Assembly (NCBI GenBank): GCA_902793245.1
Contig: CADBCX010000010.1
Span: 1-32,032 of the forward strand
DNA: 32,032 nt
DNA from: an uncultured Eubacteriales bacterium
GTDB lineage: Bacteria > Bacillota > Clostridia > Christensenellales > Aristaeellaceae
Reading direction: 5' to 3'
The position numbers were made by a program, and so were the translations under genes. Under the pieces are notes generated by a model, which ran no database searches, was not told where the DNA came from, and saw only the letters and a list, made by a program, of their open reading frames with translations. The stretch's first letter is position 1, and each line of letters opens with the position of its first letter. Of this stretch, positions 8,576 through 16,594 are shown piece by piece.

Positions 8576-10645
8576 TCAATTCCTGACTTTCCGCATATCG
8601 AACGTCGTTTTCACAATCACCTTGTCCAGCAGCAGCAGCACGGCGGGCAGGAGCAGCAGCACCACTGCCACGCTCATCAGCGCGCCGCGGGCAATCAGGC
8701 GGCACATGGAGGAAATGATCGCCACATTGGAATACAGACCCACGCCGTAGGTGGCGGCGAAGAAGCCGATGCCGCTGACCAGCACGCTCTGGGCGCTGGT
8801 GGACACGGCGTTCTCGATGGCTTCCCGTTTCACCATCCCGGCCAGGCGGTTCTGCTTGTAGCGGGTGGTGAGCAGGATGGCGTAGTCCACGGTGGCGCCC
8901 AGCTGAATGGTAGAAATCAGGATGGGGCCGACGAAGGGCAGTTCTTCATGGAGATAATAGGGGATGCACAGGTTGGCCGCGATGGCGAACTCGATGATGG
9001 CCACCAGCAGCACCGGCAGGGTGATGGATTTCTGCACCGCCATGATGATGATGAAAATGGCGATGATGGAAATCAGGCTGACCACGGTGAAGTCGTGGTC
9101 GGTGCAGGCAATCAGGTCCTTGGTGCAGGGCGCTTCGCCGATGAGCATTCCGCCTTCATCGTACTTTTTCAGGATGGCGTTCAGGTCGTCGATCTGGGCG
9201 TTTACCTCGTCGGTGGAGATGACGTAAGCGGAGTTAATCAGCATCAGCTGATACCGCTCGCCCTTCACCAGCCGCAGGATGTCCTTGGGCACGAAGGATT
9301 CGGGGATGCCCGCGCCCAGGATGCTGTCGATGCCGATGACCTCCTTCACGCCGTCCACCTGCTCCATTTCCCTGGTCATTTTCCGCACGTCCTTCTGGGG
9401 GACGTTAGCGTCCACCAGTACCAGGTGGGTGGTGGCCATGTCGAAGGTCTCCGCCAGCTTCTTGTTGGCGATGACGGATTTCAGTTCCGGCGGCATGACC
9501 TTGCTCATGTCATAGTACACTTTCACGTTGTTGTAACCATAGAACGCGGGCACCAGCAGCAGTACCAGCACCACGCACAGCGCCTTATGGTACTTGCCCA
9601 CGAACTTGCCCAAGCCACTCAGGTTGGGCAGCAGCGGCTTGTGGCTGGTTTTCTCGATGGGCTTATCCAGCGCACGGATGACGCAGGGCAGCAGGATCAC
9701 CGTGCCCAGCACGCCCATGACCACGCCCTTGCTCATCACGATGCCTAAGTCCTTGCCCAGCGTGAAGCTCATGAAGCAGATGCTCACGAAGCCCGCCACG
9801 GTGGTGAGGCTGGAGCCTAAGATGGAGGTAAAAGTCAGGTGAATGGCGTTGGCCATGGCCTCGTCCTTGTCGTCGGTCAGGACCTTCTGTTCCTTGTAGC
9901 TGTGCCACAGGAAGATGGAGTAGTCCAGCGTCACGCCCAATTGCAGCACCGCAGCCACGGCCTTGGTGATGTAGCTGATTTCGCCGAAGAAGTAGTTGGT
10001 GCCCATGTTATAGAGGATGGACACGCCGATGCAAAGCAAAAAGATGATCGGCAGCAGGAAGGAGTCCATGGTGATGGTCAGCACCACGGCGCACAGCGCC
10101 ACGGCGATGCCCACGTAGATGGCTTCCTGATCCTCCACCAGCTGCTTGGTGTCGGTGACGATGGCGCTCAGGCCGGACACATAGCACTTTTCCCCGGCGA
10201 TTTTACGCACCTCGTTGATGGCCGCCATGGTTTCCTCGGCGGAGGAGCCTTCGTCAAAGAACACGGCGGACAGCATGCAGTCACCGTTCTGGAACAGCTT
10301 CAGGTAGTTTTCCGGGATAATGTCCAGGGGAATCATCCCGTGGGTCAGGGAAGCGTAGCCGATCACGGATTCCACATGGGGAATGTCCTTGAGGGCGTTT
10401 TCCATTTCCTCCTGCTCCCGGGTGGTCATGCCCTCCGTCACCAGCAGGGAAAACGCGCCCTTGCCAAAATCCCGCAAAAGGATCTCCTGCCCCTTCACCG
10501 TTTCCAGGTCCTGGGGCAGATAATACAGCAAATCATATTTGGTCTTGGTGGCGGCCATGCCCAGCACGGCGGGCACCATCAGCGCAAGGCACAGGAGGAT
10601 GACCGGGATTCTCCGCTTGACCAGCCATTTCGCAAAGCCTTTCAC
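8576..10645 (-). CDS. MMPL/RND-superfamily exporter
   Basis: A 689-residue polytopic membrane protein of the MMPL branch of the RND superfamily, which uses the proton gradient to export lipids or amphipathic compounds. The N-terminal segment IPVILLCLALMVPAVLGMAA is transmembrane helix 1. Two homologous halves follow, each with an extracellular loop and a helix cluster containing the family stretch LGVTLDYSIFLWHSY (first half) or LGATVDYAILLTTRY (second half); the Asp in each sits where the proton-relay residue is found. The start is GTG with GGGAGG at 7 nt. It is divergent from a TetR gene, so induction by a small-molecule ligand is likely. The substrate is unknown. Confidence 0.9.
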   Translation of the reverse strand: MKGFAKWLVKRRIPVILLCLALMVPAVLGMAATKTKYDLLYYLPQDLETVKGQEILLRDFGKGAFSLLVTEGMTTREQEEMENALKDIPHVESVIGYASLTHGMIPLDIIPENYLKLFQNGDCMLSAVFFDEGSSAEETMAAINEVRKIAGEKCYVSGLSAIVTDTKQLVEDQEAIYVGIAVALCAVVLTITMDSFLLPIIFLLCIGVSILYNMGTNYFFGEISYITKAVAAVLQLGVTLDYSIFLWHSYKEQKVLTDDKDEAMANAIHLTFTSILGSSLTTVAGFVSICFMSFTLGKDLGIVMSKGVVMGVLGTVILLPCVIRALDKPIEKTSHKPLLPNLSGLGKFVGKYHKALCVVLVLLLVPAFYGYNNVKVYYDMSKVMPPELKSVIANKKLAETFDMATTHLVLVDANVPQKDVRKMTREMEQVDGVKEVIGIDSILGAGIPESFVPKDILRLVKGERYQLMLINSAYVISTDEVNAQIDDLNAILKKYDEGGMLIGEAPCTKDLIACTDHDFTVVSLISIIAIFIIIMAVQKSITLPVLLVAIIEFAIAANLCIPYYLHEELPFVGPILISTIQLGATVDYAILLTTRYKQNRLAGMVKREAIENAVSTSAQSVLVSGIGFFAATYGVGLYSNVAIISSMCRLIARGALMSVAVVLLLLPAVLLLLDKVIVKTTFDMRKVRN

Positions 10646-10684
10646 AAAATTTCCTCCCTTTCAGGTTCAATTTTGAACATTGTG

Positions 10685-10713
10685 TTGACTTTCTCAACGA
10701 TTAGTATTATAAT
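10685..10713 (+). promoter_or_regulatory. Promoter of the tetR gene
   Basis: TTGACT (10685-10690) and TATAAT (10708-10713) are 17 nt apart on the plus strand. Its -10 box overlaps the -10 box of the divergent exporter promoter. It implies a tetR leader of about 300 nt that contains repeat copy C. Confidence 0.7.
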
Positions 10714-10741
10714 CATATCCGTGATTGAAATCAATAGTCAA
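10712..10741 (-). promoter_or_regulatory. Promoter of the exporter operon
   Basis: Minus-strand TTGACT (10736-10741) and TATGAT (10712-10717) are 18 nt apart, with an overlapping TATAAT at 10706-10711. The candidate operator ATTGAAATCAAT lies in its spacer. Confidence 0.65.
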
Positions 10742-10754
10742 ATTGATTATCAAT
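10724..10754. promoter_or_regulatory. Candidate TetR operators
   Basis: Two short palindromes, ATTGAAATCAAT (10724-10735) and ATTGATTATCAAT (10742-10754), share the half-site ATTGA/TCAAT. The first sits between the -35 and -10 boxes of the exporter promoter; both lie just downstream of the tetR promoter. Binding by the divergent TetR regulator would therefore repress both genes. The assignment is inferred from position. Confidence 0.55.
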
Positions 10755-10839
10755 CGTTTGTTAATCAACAGCTGCCGGGAGAAATGGAAGTTATTCAACA
10801 AAAGCGGCAAAAACTGTTGATGATCCAAGAGGAAAGACG

Positions 10840-10949
10840 AGAGTACAGAGTGCAGAGTACAGAGTTCAGATTTATATAGTCGATCCATTCTGGATTCCAC
10901 AGCATGTTCACTATACCATCTGTACTCTGTACTCTGCACTCTGTACTCT
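10840..10949 (+). repeat. AGAGTNC heptad palindrome, copy C
   Basis: The most complete copy, 110 bp. The left arm is AGAGTAC, AGAGTGC, AGAGTAC, AGAGTTC then AGAT (10840-10871); the right arm (10918-10949) is the inverse with four heptamers, so 31 of 32 arm positions pair. The 54-nt core also folds: TATAGT (10875-10880) with ACTATA (10910-10915), and ATCC/GGAT inside. It lies between divergent genes, within the predicted tetR leader. Confidence 0.9.
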
Positions 10950-11020
10950 AAAACATCTTGACATAAAGTCCCCATTTAGCCCCAACTGACCTGTTACGAC
11001 ACAAGAAAGAAGGTTCATCC

Positions 11021-11602
11021 ATGAGCACCCAGGAAAAGAAAGAAGACCGGCGCATCCGGCGCACAAAAAAACTGCTCACCCAGGCGCTGACGCAGCTGCT
11101 CCAGGAAAAGCAGGTAAACGAGATCACGGTGAAGGAGCTGACCGATCTGGCTGATATGAACCGGGGCACCTTCTATTTATATTACCGGGACATTTTCGAT
11201 ATGCTGGAAAAGATCGAGGACAGCCTGTTCGACGGCCTGAGCCAGATCGTGTCCCTGCCGGAGGACGCGCCCGCCACGGACGTGACCAAGCCCATCCTGC
11301 TGGACTTGTTCCGCTTCATCGAGGAGAACCAGGAGGTGTGCCGGGTGCTGCTCAGCGCCAACGGGGACATGAGCTTCCTGCACCGGCTGAATGAGGTGGT
11401 GCGGGAAAAGTGCAAGAACGCCTGGGACAGCCTGTACGCCCGGGAGGCCGGGGAGGAAGAATTCGACTACCATTACAGCTTCGTGGTGTTCGGCTGCGCG
11501 GGCCTCATCCGCGCCTGGCTGAACCGGAACTGCAAGGAATCCGCCGAACAGATGGCCGCCCTGGCGGACTCCATGATCTGGAAGGGAAGCCTGAATGAGT
11601 GA
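11021..11602 (+). CDS. TetR-family transcriptional regulator
   Basis: A 193-residue TetR-type repressor. Residues about 10-56 form the DNA-binding domain, with the recognition-helix region MNRGTFYLYYRD typical of the family. The C-terminal helical domain is the TetR_C type seen in Bacillota regulators and should bind an effector not identifiable from sequence. It is divergent from the MMPL exporter with overlapping promoters, so it very likely controls the exporter operon and itself. The ATG follows GAAAGAAGG. Repeat copy D starts 16 nt after its stop codon. Confidence 0.92.
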   Translation: MSTQEKKEDRRIRRTKKLLTQALTQLLQEKQVNEITVKELTDLADMNRGTFYLYYRDIFDMLEKIEDSLFDGLSQIVSLPEDAPATDVTKPILLDLFRFIEENQEVCRVLLSANGDMSFLHRLNEVVREKCKNAWDSLYAREAGEEEFDYHYSFVVFGCAGLIRAWLNRNCKESAEQMAALADSMIWKGSLNE

Positions 11603-11618
11603 GGAAAGCAAAAGTTGG

Positions 11619-11714
11619 AGAGTACAGAGTGCAGAGTACAGATCATTTAGTCAATGCGCTGGGGAATCCAGAATGATTCGACTATATCTATCTGTACTCT
11701 GCACTCTTTACTCT
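11619..11714 (-). repeat. AGAGTNC heptad palindrome, copy D
   Basis: Three heptamers on the left (AGAGTAC, AGAGTGC, AGAGTAC; 11619-11639) and three inverted on the right (11694-11714). The 54-nt core, read on the minus strand, matches the copy C core at 42 of 54 aligned positions without gaps. It fills the space between convergent tetR and the zinc-ribbon gene, ending 1 nt from the latter's stop codon. Confidence 0.9.
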
Positions 11715-11715
11715 G

Positions 11716-11943
11716 TTATCTCTCTACACTGTGTCCTGCTTCCTCATTCGGGTCAAACAGCGTGCATCCCATTTGCCGGAAGTAGCGGATTCTTTCTTCT
11801 ATATCCTCCGGCTTGACTTCAAAATATTGTGCCAGGCAGGGGACGCAGTAAAACTGCGTCGCGCCCCGGTTGATGAGCTTTTTCGTCACGGCGATTTCAT
11901 CCCAGGTGACGGGCCTGCCGCAGGATACGCAGACCGCCATCAT
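11716..11943 (-). CDS. Small zinc-ribbon protein, function unknown
   Basis: A protein of 75 residues (74 if the second of two tandem ATGs is used). Two CxxC pairs, CVSCGRPVTW at residues 5-14 and YCVPC at 32-36, suggest a zinc ribbon. The rest, LAQYFEVKPEDIEERIRYF, looks helical. No function can be assigned. Its ATGATG overlaps the TGA of the upstream alpha-galactosidase, so translation is probably coupled. Similar uncharacterised small zinc-ribbon proteins are known to me from Clostridia, but I cannot name a family. The stop codon abuts repeat copy D. Confidence 0.75.
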   Translation of the reverse strand: MMAVCVSCGRPVTWDEIAVTKKLINRGATQFYCVPCLAQYFEVKPEDIEERIRYFRQMGCTLFDPNEEAGHSVER

Positions 11944-13121
11944 GCCTTGACGATCTTCGCCGTCAGCACGCGGCTGCCGTGGGCGGGGATCATGAGGTGG
12001 TAATAATCCCGATGTACGCCCAGGTCTTCCCCGGTGATGGCGTCGGTCAGATGCAGGCCCAGGCCGCTGCCGTAGGGCAGGCCCGCGTCGGCGAAGATGA
12101 AGGGCAGTTCCCCGCGCTTGGGCGCGAAGTTGAAATAGCCCACCGCGAACTCGCCATCGCTCATGTGCTTGAACAGGGTCAAGCCCGCGTCGGGATAGTC
12201 GTGCCACCAGGTTTTGGTCTCCGGGTCGTATTCGGTGTTCAGCACCCGGCCCTTATACACGGGATAGGGCACGCGACATTCCGCGTCCTGGCTGATGCGC
12301 AGCAAGCCCTGATTCAGCACCAGCTTTTCGGAAAACTCGCGCATGTTCCTGACGTCCCCGCCCAGCATCAGCGGCGCGCCCAGCATGCACCACAGGGCGA
12401 ACTGGGTCTGGTAATCCGTGTCAGTGCAGGCTTCGCCCAAGGCCACGTTGCCCTTGCCGTACATGCCCACCGTCAGCATGTCGATGTCGTTGAAGCACTG
12501 GGGGCCACTCATGCAGAAGTTGTCCAGCTGGGAACGGGCGATATTGGAGAAGGATTTGAAGTTATCCTGAATGTCGCCGGTGGAACGGTACATGTGCACG
12601 CCGATGGACTTCATCCACTGCCAGGGCGCGTCGGTGCCCCAGTTGCACGCGGCGAAGAGGATGTCCCGGCCGGTGGCCCGCAGCGCCATGGACATGGTGG
12701 CGTAGCGGTTTTTGCCGTCGCCGCTGGCGGGGAAATTGCAGAAGTCGTATTTCAGATAGTCCACGCCCCAGTCCGCGAAGGTCTGGGCGTCCACAAATTC
12801 ATGGTCGTAGGAGGAAGGATAGCCCGCGCAGGTCTGCACCCCGGCGCAGGAATACATGCCGAACTTGAAGCCCAGGGAGTGCACGTAGTCCGCCAGTTCC
12901 TTCATGCCATGGGGGAATTTCTCCGGGTCGGGCACCAGGCGGCCTTCGCTGTCCCTCTCCTTCAGGCTCCAGCAGTCGTCGATCACGATGTACTGATACC
13001 CGGCTTCCAGGTATCCTTTTTCCTTCATGGTTTTCGCGGTTTCCCGGATCAGGGCGTCGGAGATGTTTGAACCGAACGTGTTCCAGCTGTTCCAGCCCAT
13101 GGGCGGGGTCAAAAGATTCAT
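11940..13121 (-). CDS. Alpha-galactosidase, glycoside hydrolase family 27
   Basis: A retaining alpha-galactosidase that releases terminal alpha-linked galactose from oligosaccharides such as raffinose or melibiose. The 393-residue product starts with the family signature PPMGWNSWNTFG. The nucleophile is Asp126 in YLKYDFCN, and the acid/base is Asp183 in the RxxxD motif RSTGD. NDIDML near 211-216 corresponds to the conserved NDPDML. The C-terminal beta-sandwich domain is present. No signal peptide is seen, so it acts on imported substrate, yet no transporter gene is adjacent. The ATG has a GGAGGAAG site. It overlaps the next gene by 4 nt. Confidence 0.92.
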   Translation of the reverse strand: MNLLTPPMGWNSWNTFGSNISDALIRETAKTMKEKGYLEAGYQYIVIDDCWSLKERDSEGRLVPDPEKFPHGMKELADYVHSLGFKFGMYSCAGVQTCAGYPSSYDHEFVDAQTFADWGVDYLKYDFCNFPASGDGKNRYATMSMALRATGRDILFAACNWGTDAPWQWMKSIGVHMYRSTGDIQDNFKSFSNIARSQLDNFCMSGPQCFNDIDMLTVGMYGKGNVALGEACTDTDYQTQFALWCMLGAPLMLGGDVRNMREFSEKLVLNQGLLRISQDAECRVPYPVYKGRVLNTEYDPETKTWWHDYPDAGLTLFKHMSDGEFAVGYFNFAPKRGELPFIFADAGLPYGSGLGLHLTDAITGEDLGVHRDYYHLMIPAHGSRVLTAKIVKA

Positions 13122-13161
13122 GGTGCTTCCTCCATTCGTTATGCGTGGTGATGTTGGAAGA

Positions 13162-13191
13162 ATTATATCACAGGAGATGTGGAAGGTTCAA
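13162..13191 (-). promoter_or_regulatory. Promoter of the alpha-galactosidase gene
   Basis: Minus-strand TTGAAC (13186-13191) and TATAAT (13162-13167) are 18 nt apart, and TG one base before the -10 box makes it an extended -10 promoter. No catabolite-repression (cre) site or regulator gene was recognised nearby. Confidence 0.65.
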
Positions 13192-13316
13192 TATCCTTTT
13201 TCCATGCTGTTCTGAGCAGAGCGATTCCCTATTTTTACGCATATTTCTATTATTTGTGGAGGATTGATCCCATTTATTCATTCATTATAGTTTATTTTGA
13301 TTAAATACGTGGCGAT

Positions 13317-13358
13317 AAAAAGCGGCATTCCCTCATTCCTTGTATGAGGGGATGCCGC
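13317..13358 (-). terminator. Intrinsic terminator after dnaB
   Basis: GCGGCATTCCCTCAT (13322-13336) pairs with ATGAGGGGATGCCGC (13344-13358) with one G-T pair and a 7-nt loop. On the minus strand the stem is followed by TTTTT. It lies about 30 nt after the dnaB stop codon. Confidence 0.92.
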
Positions 13359-13388
13359 TTGTCAATCTGTATCTCCGGGTTATCCGGT

Positions 13389-14741
13389 TTACATTTCCTC
13401 ATTGGCCAGATTGTCGAACAGTGTAAATTCTCCCAGCCAGGCCAGCTTGACGGTACCAAGGGGGCCGTTTCTCTGCTTGGCGATAATGACCTCGGCGATA
13501 TTGTCCGGGGTCTGCTCGTCCTTCTTGTAATAGGCTTCCCGGTGCAGGAACATCACCACGTCTGCGTCCTGCTCGATGGAGCCGGAGTCGCGCAGGTCGC
13601 TCAGCATGGGCCGGATGCCGCTGCCGCCGCGCTTTTCGTTGGCGCGGGACAGCTGGGCGCACGCCACCAGCGGCACCCGCAGCTCCTGGGCAATGGCTTT
13701 CAGGCTTCTGGAAATGTTGCTGACCTCCACCTGCCGGCTTTCGGCCTTGTTGTCGGAGCCCATGAGCTGCAGATAGTCCACCACGATCAGGTCCAGCCCG
13801 TGATCCATCATCTGCCGCCTGCACCGGGAGCGCAGCTGCCCCGGCGTGAGGCCGGAGGTGTCGTCGATATACATTTCGCTGGCTGCCAGCGGCGCCAGGG
13901 TGCGGGCCAGTTTCATCCAGTCCTCGTCCCGAAGCTGTCCCCGGCGCACGAGCTGCATGTTCACCCGGGCGTCGCCGCACAGGATGCGCATCGCAATCTG
14001 CTCCCGGGGCATTTCCAGCGAGAACACCGCCACCTTGAAGCCCTTGCGCACAGCGTGAGTCGCCATGTTGATGGCGAAGGAGGTTTTGCCCATGGAGGGG
14101 CGCGCACCGACCAGAATCAGTTCGCCGCCGTGCAGGCCGGTCAGCAGGCTGTCCAGGGCATAAAAGCCCGTGGGCACGCCGGAAACACCGCCCTTGAGCC
14201 GGGCCAGTTCCTCCATCTGCTCATAAGTACGGGTGAGCACCTCGCGGATGTGCTGCAATTCCTCGCCCACGTCGCGCTGCATCACGATGTCGAAAATCTT
14301 CTTTTCGGCCATGGCCAGCACCTGGGGCAGCTCCATTTCCTGGGCGTAGCTGGCCTGGGAGATTTCCCCGGACGCGGCAATCAGCCGCCGCAGCGTGGAC
14401 TTTTCCGCCACGATGCGGATGTAGTCCCGCACGTTGGCGGTGGTGGGCACGAACTGGGTCAGCTCGATCAGGTATTCGATGCCGCCCACGCCGGGCAGCG
14501 TGCCGCGGCGGCCCAGCTCCGCGTTCATCGTCACCAGGTCGACGGCGGAATGCTGGTCGGAAAGCGACTTGGCGGCCTCGAAAATGGCCTGGTGCGCGGG
14601 CACATAAAAGTCATCCTTCACCAGCAATTCAACGGCCGACGACACCGCGCCGCTGTTTTGCAGCATCGCGCCCAGCACCGAGCGCTCGGCTTCGGTGCTG
14701 TGCGGCGGAATGGGGGCGAAGGATGAGACGGGAGAGTCCAT
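13389..14741 (-). CDS. dnaB: Replicative DNA helicase DnaB
   Basis: The hexameric 5'-3' helicase of the replication fork. The 450-residue product has the N-terminal DnaB domain (residues about 9-110) with the opening HSTEAERSVLGAML, and a RecA-like C-terminal domain with Walker A GARPSMGKT at 212-220 and Walker B LIVVDYLQLM around Asp322. The late stretch RDSGSIEQDADVVMF is also characteristic. The ATG at 14739-14741 is preferred because AAGGAG lies 9 nt upstream; an in-frame upstream start would lie before that site. It is third in a YybS-rplI-dnaB operon. Confidence 0.96.
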   Translation of the reverse strand: MDSPVSSFAPIPPHSTEAERSVLGAMLQNSGAVSSAVELLVKDDFYVPAHQAIFEAAKSLSDQHSAVDLVTMNAELGRRGTLPGVGGIEYLIELTQFVPTTANVRDYIRIVAEKSTLRRLIAASGEISQASYAQEMELPQVLAMAEKKIFDIVMQRDVGEELQHIREVLTRTYEQMEELARLKGGVSGVPTGFYALDSLLTGLHGGELILVGARPSMGKTSFAINMATHAVRKGFKVAVFSLEMPREQIAMRILCGDARVNMQLVRRGQLRDEDWMKLARTLAPLAASEMYIDDTSGLTPGQLRSRCRRQMMDHGLDLIVVDYLQLMGSDNKAESRQVEVSNISRSLKAIAQELRVPLVACAQLSRANEKRGGSGIRPMLSDLRDSGSIEQDADVVMFLHREAYYKKDEQTPDNIAEVIIAKQRNGPLGTVKLAWLGEFTLFDNLANEEM

Positions 14742-14776
14742 GGGCGGTTCTCCTTTTTCGTAAAATGTGTAATACA

Positions 14777-14902
14777 AGTTAGGAGTGAGGAGTTATATAA
14801 AGTGAGGAGTTAGGAGTTATATAGTGATATATCACCATTAAACCGGGTTCTTTGACAACTATCAAAAACTCCTAACTCCTCACTGAAATAACTCCTCACT
14901 GA
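14777..14902. repeat. GGAGTKA heptad palindrome, copy F
   Basis: An element of about 125 bp filling the rplI-dnaB gap. The left side (from 14777) carries two runs of the heptamer GGAGTTA/GGAGTGA, and the right side (14868-14900) carries the inverted runs. The core includes TATAGTGATATATCAC and ends near ACTAT. The design (7-nt tandem units starting GAGT, inverted ends, TATAGT/ACTAT core flanks) parallels copies A-E, but the heptamer is different. It ends 3 nt from the rplI stop codon and lies inside an operon. Confidence 0.8.
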
Positions 14903-14903
14903 A

Positions 14904-15356
14904 TCACGCTTCCCCGCCCGTCACCCGCAGGGTCATTTTGGCACTGATTTCGGGGTAGAGCTTCACCACGATATCGGTTTCGCCCACAGTGCGCACGGGT
15001 TCGCCCAGGTCGATCTTTTTCTTGTCCACTTCCACGCCATGCTGGGCCAGCAGGGCGGCGGCGATCTGCTCGCCGGTGATGGAGCCGTACAGGCGGCCCT
15101 GGCTGCCGCACTTGGCCACTACCGTGACCACCTTGCCCCGGAGGGAAGAAGCCTTCTTTTCAGCGGCCAGGCGGCGTTCGGTTTCGCGGGCGCGCTCCGC
15201 GGCCTGCTTCTTTTCCAGTTCCTTGGCCGCGCCGGGCGTCGCGTCCTTTGCCAGGCGGCGGGGGAACAGGAAGTTCCGGGCGTAGCCGTCGCTCACGTTC
15301 ACGATTTCCTGCTTCTTGCCAACGCCCTTGATGTCCTGCAGCAAAATCACTTTCAT
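14904..15356 (-). CDS. rplI: 50S ribosomal protein L9
   Basis: L9 binds 23S rRNA near the base of the L1 stalk and influences frame maintenance. The 150-residue product shows the N-terminal family pattern [16 protein letters not shown] followed by [13 protein letters not shown], a long charged connecting helix (residues about 45-75) and a C-terminal RNA-binding domain with [12 protein letters not shown]. The ATG overlaps the TGA of the upstream YybS-like gene (ATGA), and AGGAGG lies within that gene's 3' end. This is the usual rplI-dnaB neighbourhood of Bacillota. Confidence 0.97.
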   Translation of the reverse strand: MKVILLQDIKGVGKKQEIVNVSDGYARNFLFPRRLAKDATPGAAKELEKKQAAERARETERRLAAEKKASSLRGKVVTVVAKCGSQGRLYGSITGEQIAAALLAQHGVEVDKKKIDLGEPVRTVGETDIVVKLYPEISAKMTLRVTGGEA

Positions 15357-16498
15357 GGAAACATATCCTCCTTTGGTTCCGGCGGCTTGCGCAGCCCCCG
15401 GACATTATTGAATTGGTCAAAGATGCCGATGAACATGAGGAACGGCGTGGTCATCAGCAGCAGCGGCACCAGCACCCGCCAGAAGCGTTTGGTTCCGCGC
15501 CGCTTCTGCATGAAGTTGATGAACGCCGCGCCCTGGATCATGAACACGCCGGACGCCGCGGCATACAGCATGATGCCCGCGATCTTCACCGCGTGGGTGC
15601 CGCTGAACCTGAGCAGGTAGCCGGCGATCAGCGCCAGGCCCACCTGCCAGCCGATGCCTCTTGGCAGGTGCCAGGTCTGGAAGGGCGGCATCTCCAAATC
15701 GGGAAAGTCCACGGATTGCTTGATTCCGCTTTCTTCCGCCGGCTCCTCCCGCCGGAACGCCCGCTTTTCCTCTGCCAGATAACCGAACCTGAGCGGCAGC
15801 AGCATGCAGCCCACGCCGCTCAGCAAGCTCTGGGAAGCGATCAGGTTGGGGATCATCACTTGCAGTCTTTCGGTAATCATCGTGCGCACGGAAAGCAGCA
15901 TATCCGCCCGCGCGGCTTCGGACAGGGTGAAGCTGTACAGGCCGGACTGCATCGCGTTTTCCCGCAGGCTTTCATTAAGATCAATCAGGCCCATGGCGTA
16001 GAACTCATAAAGCAGCAGGTCGCCCATTTCCCAGTTTTTCAGGAAATCCGCTGCAATATTGCCCGCCGCGTTGTACAGGTCTCCCCCCGTCATGTACTGG
16101 CACACGGCGAACACCGCCGCCAGCGCCGCCACATGCACGCCGATTAAAATGGGACAGCTTTTTTTGAACGGCACCCGGAACCATACCGCTGCCAGGAACG
16201 CGCCTACAATCGGCACCACATACAGCGCGGAAAGCAGCAGCCCCGTCGTGCCCATCAGTGTGGCAATCGTGGACAGCGCCGTAATCAACCCCATCAGCAT
16301 GGGCAATACGCCGCACACCGTCGTGACCAGGCACAGCGCCACGGGCAGCAGGTACACCGTCAGCAGCACCGCGTACACCGCGGGCAGCGGGCCCAAAATC
16401 TCCCGCCCCGGCAGGAAGAACAAATAAGGAAGCATCAATAAGATCGAACCGACCACGGCGGCTTTCACCGACCGCACGGCGGGAAGGGGATGTTTCAT
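15353..16498 (-). CDS. YybS-like DUF2232 membrane protein
   Basis: A 381-residue polytopic membrane protein of the DUF2232/YybS family, function unknown. Several hydrophobic segments are seen in the first 130 residues and again around 240-360, separated by a soluble region. The placement before rplI and dnaB matches the B. subtilis order yybS-yybT-rplI-dnaC, but the GdpP (YybT) gene normally between YybS and rplI is absent here. The ATG at 16496-16498 is preferred over an upstream TTG because TGAGG lies 8 nt before it. It overlaps rplI by 4 nt. Confidence 0.8.
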   Translation of the reverse strand: MKHPLPAVRSVKAAVVGSILLMLPYLFFLPGREILGPLPAVYAVLLTVYLLPVALCLVTTVCGVLPMLMGLITALSTIATLMGTTGLLLSALYVVPIVGAFLAAVWFRVPFKKSCPILIGVHVAALAAVFAVCQYMTGGDLYNAAGNIAADFLKNWEMGDLLLYEFYAMGLIDLNESLRENAMQSGLYSFTLSEAARADMLLSVRTMITERLQVMIPNLIASQSLLSGVGCMLLPLRFGYLAEEKRAFRREEPAEESGIKQSVDFPDLEMPPFQTWHLPRGIGWQVGLALIAGYLLRFSGTHAVKIAGIMLYAAASGVFMIQGAAFINFMQKRRGTKRFWRVLVPLLLMTTPFLMFIGIFDQFNNVRGLRKPPEPKEDMFP

Positions 16499-16551
16499 AA
16501 ACCGAACCTCAAATAACAATTCTGGAAATATGGTTATAATTCACCGTTTAT

Positions 16552-16580
16552 ATTGTACGTTTTGATCTCCTTTTTGTCAA
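16552..16580 (-). promoter_or_regulatory. Promoter of the YybS-rplI-dnaB operon
   Basis: Minus-strand TTGACA (16575-16580) and TACAAT (16552-16557) are 17 nt apart, directly after the terminator of the preceding operon. Confidence 0.75.
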
Positions 16581-16594
16581 TCTTGAAAGCGGAA

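Noticed and set aside
11715..12207. Longer 163-residue version of the zinc-ribbon frame
   Set aside because: The upstream extension is antisense-like Arg/Gly-rich sequence inside the alpha-galactosidase; ATGATG at 11938-11943 is the natural start.
16496..16519. Upstream TTG start for the YybS-like gene
   Set aside because: The ATG at 16496-16498 has a Shine-Dalgarno sequence at proper spacing; the TTG does not.
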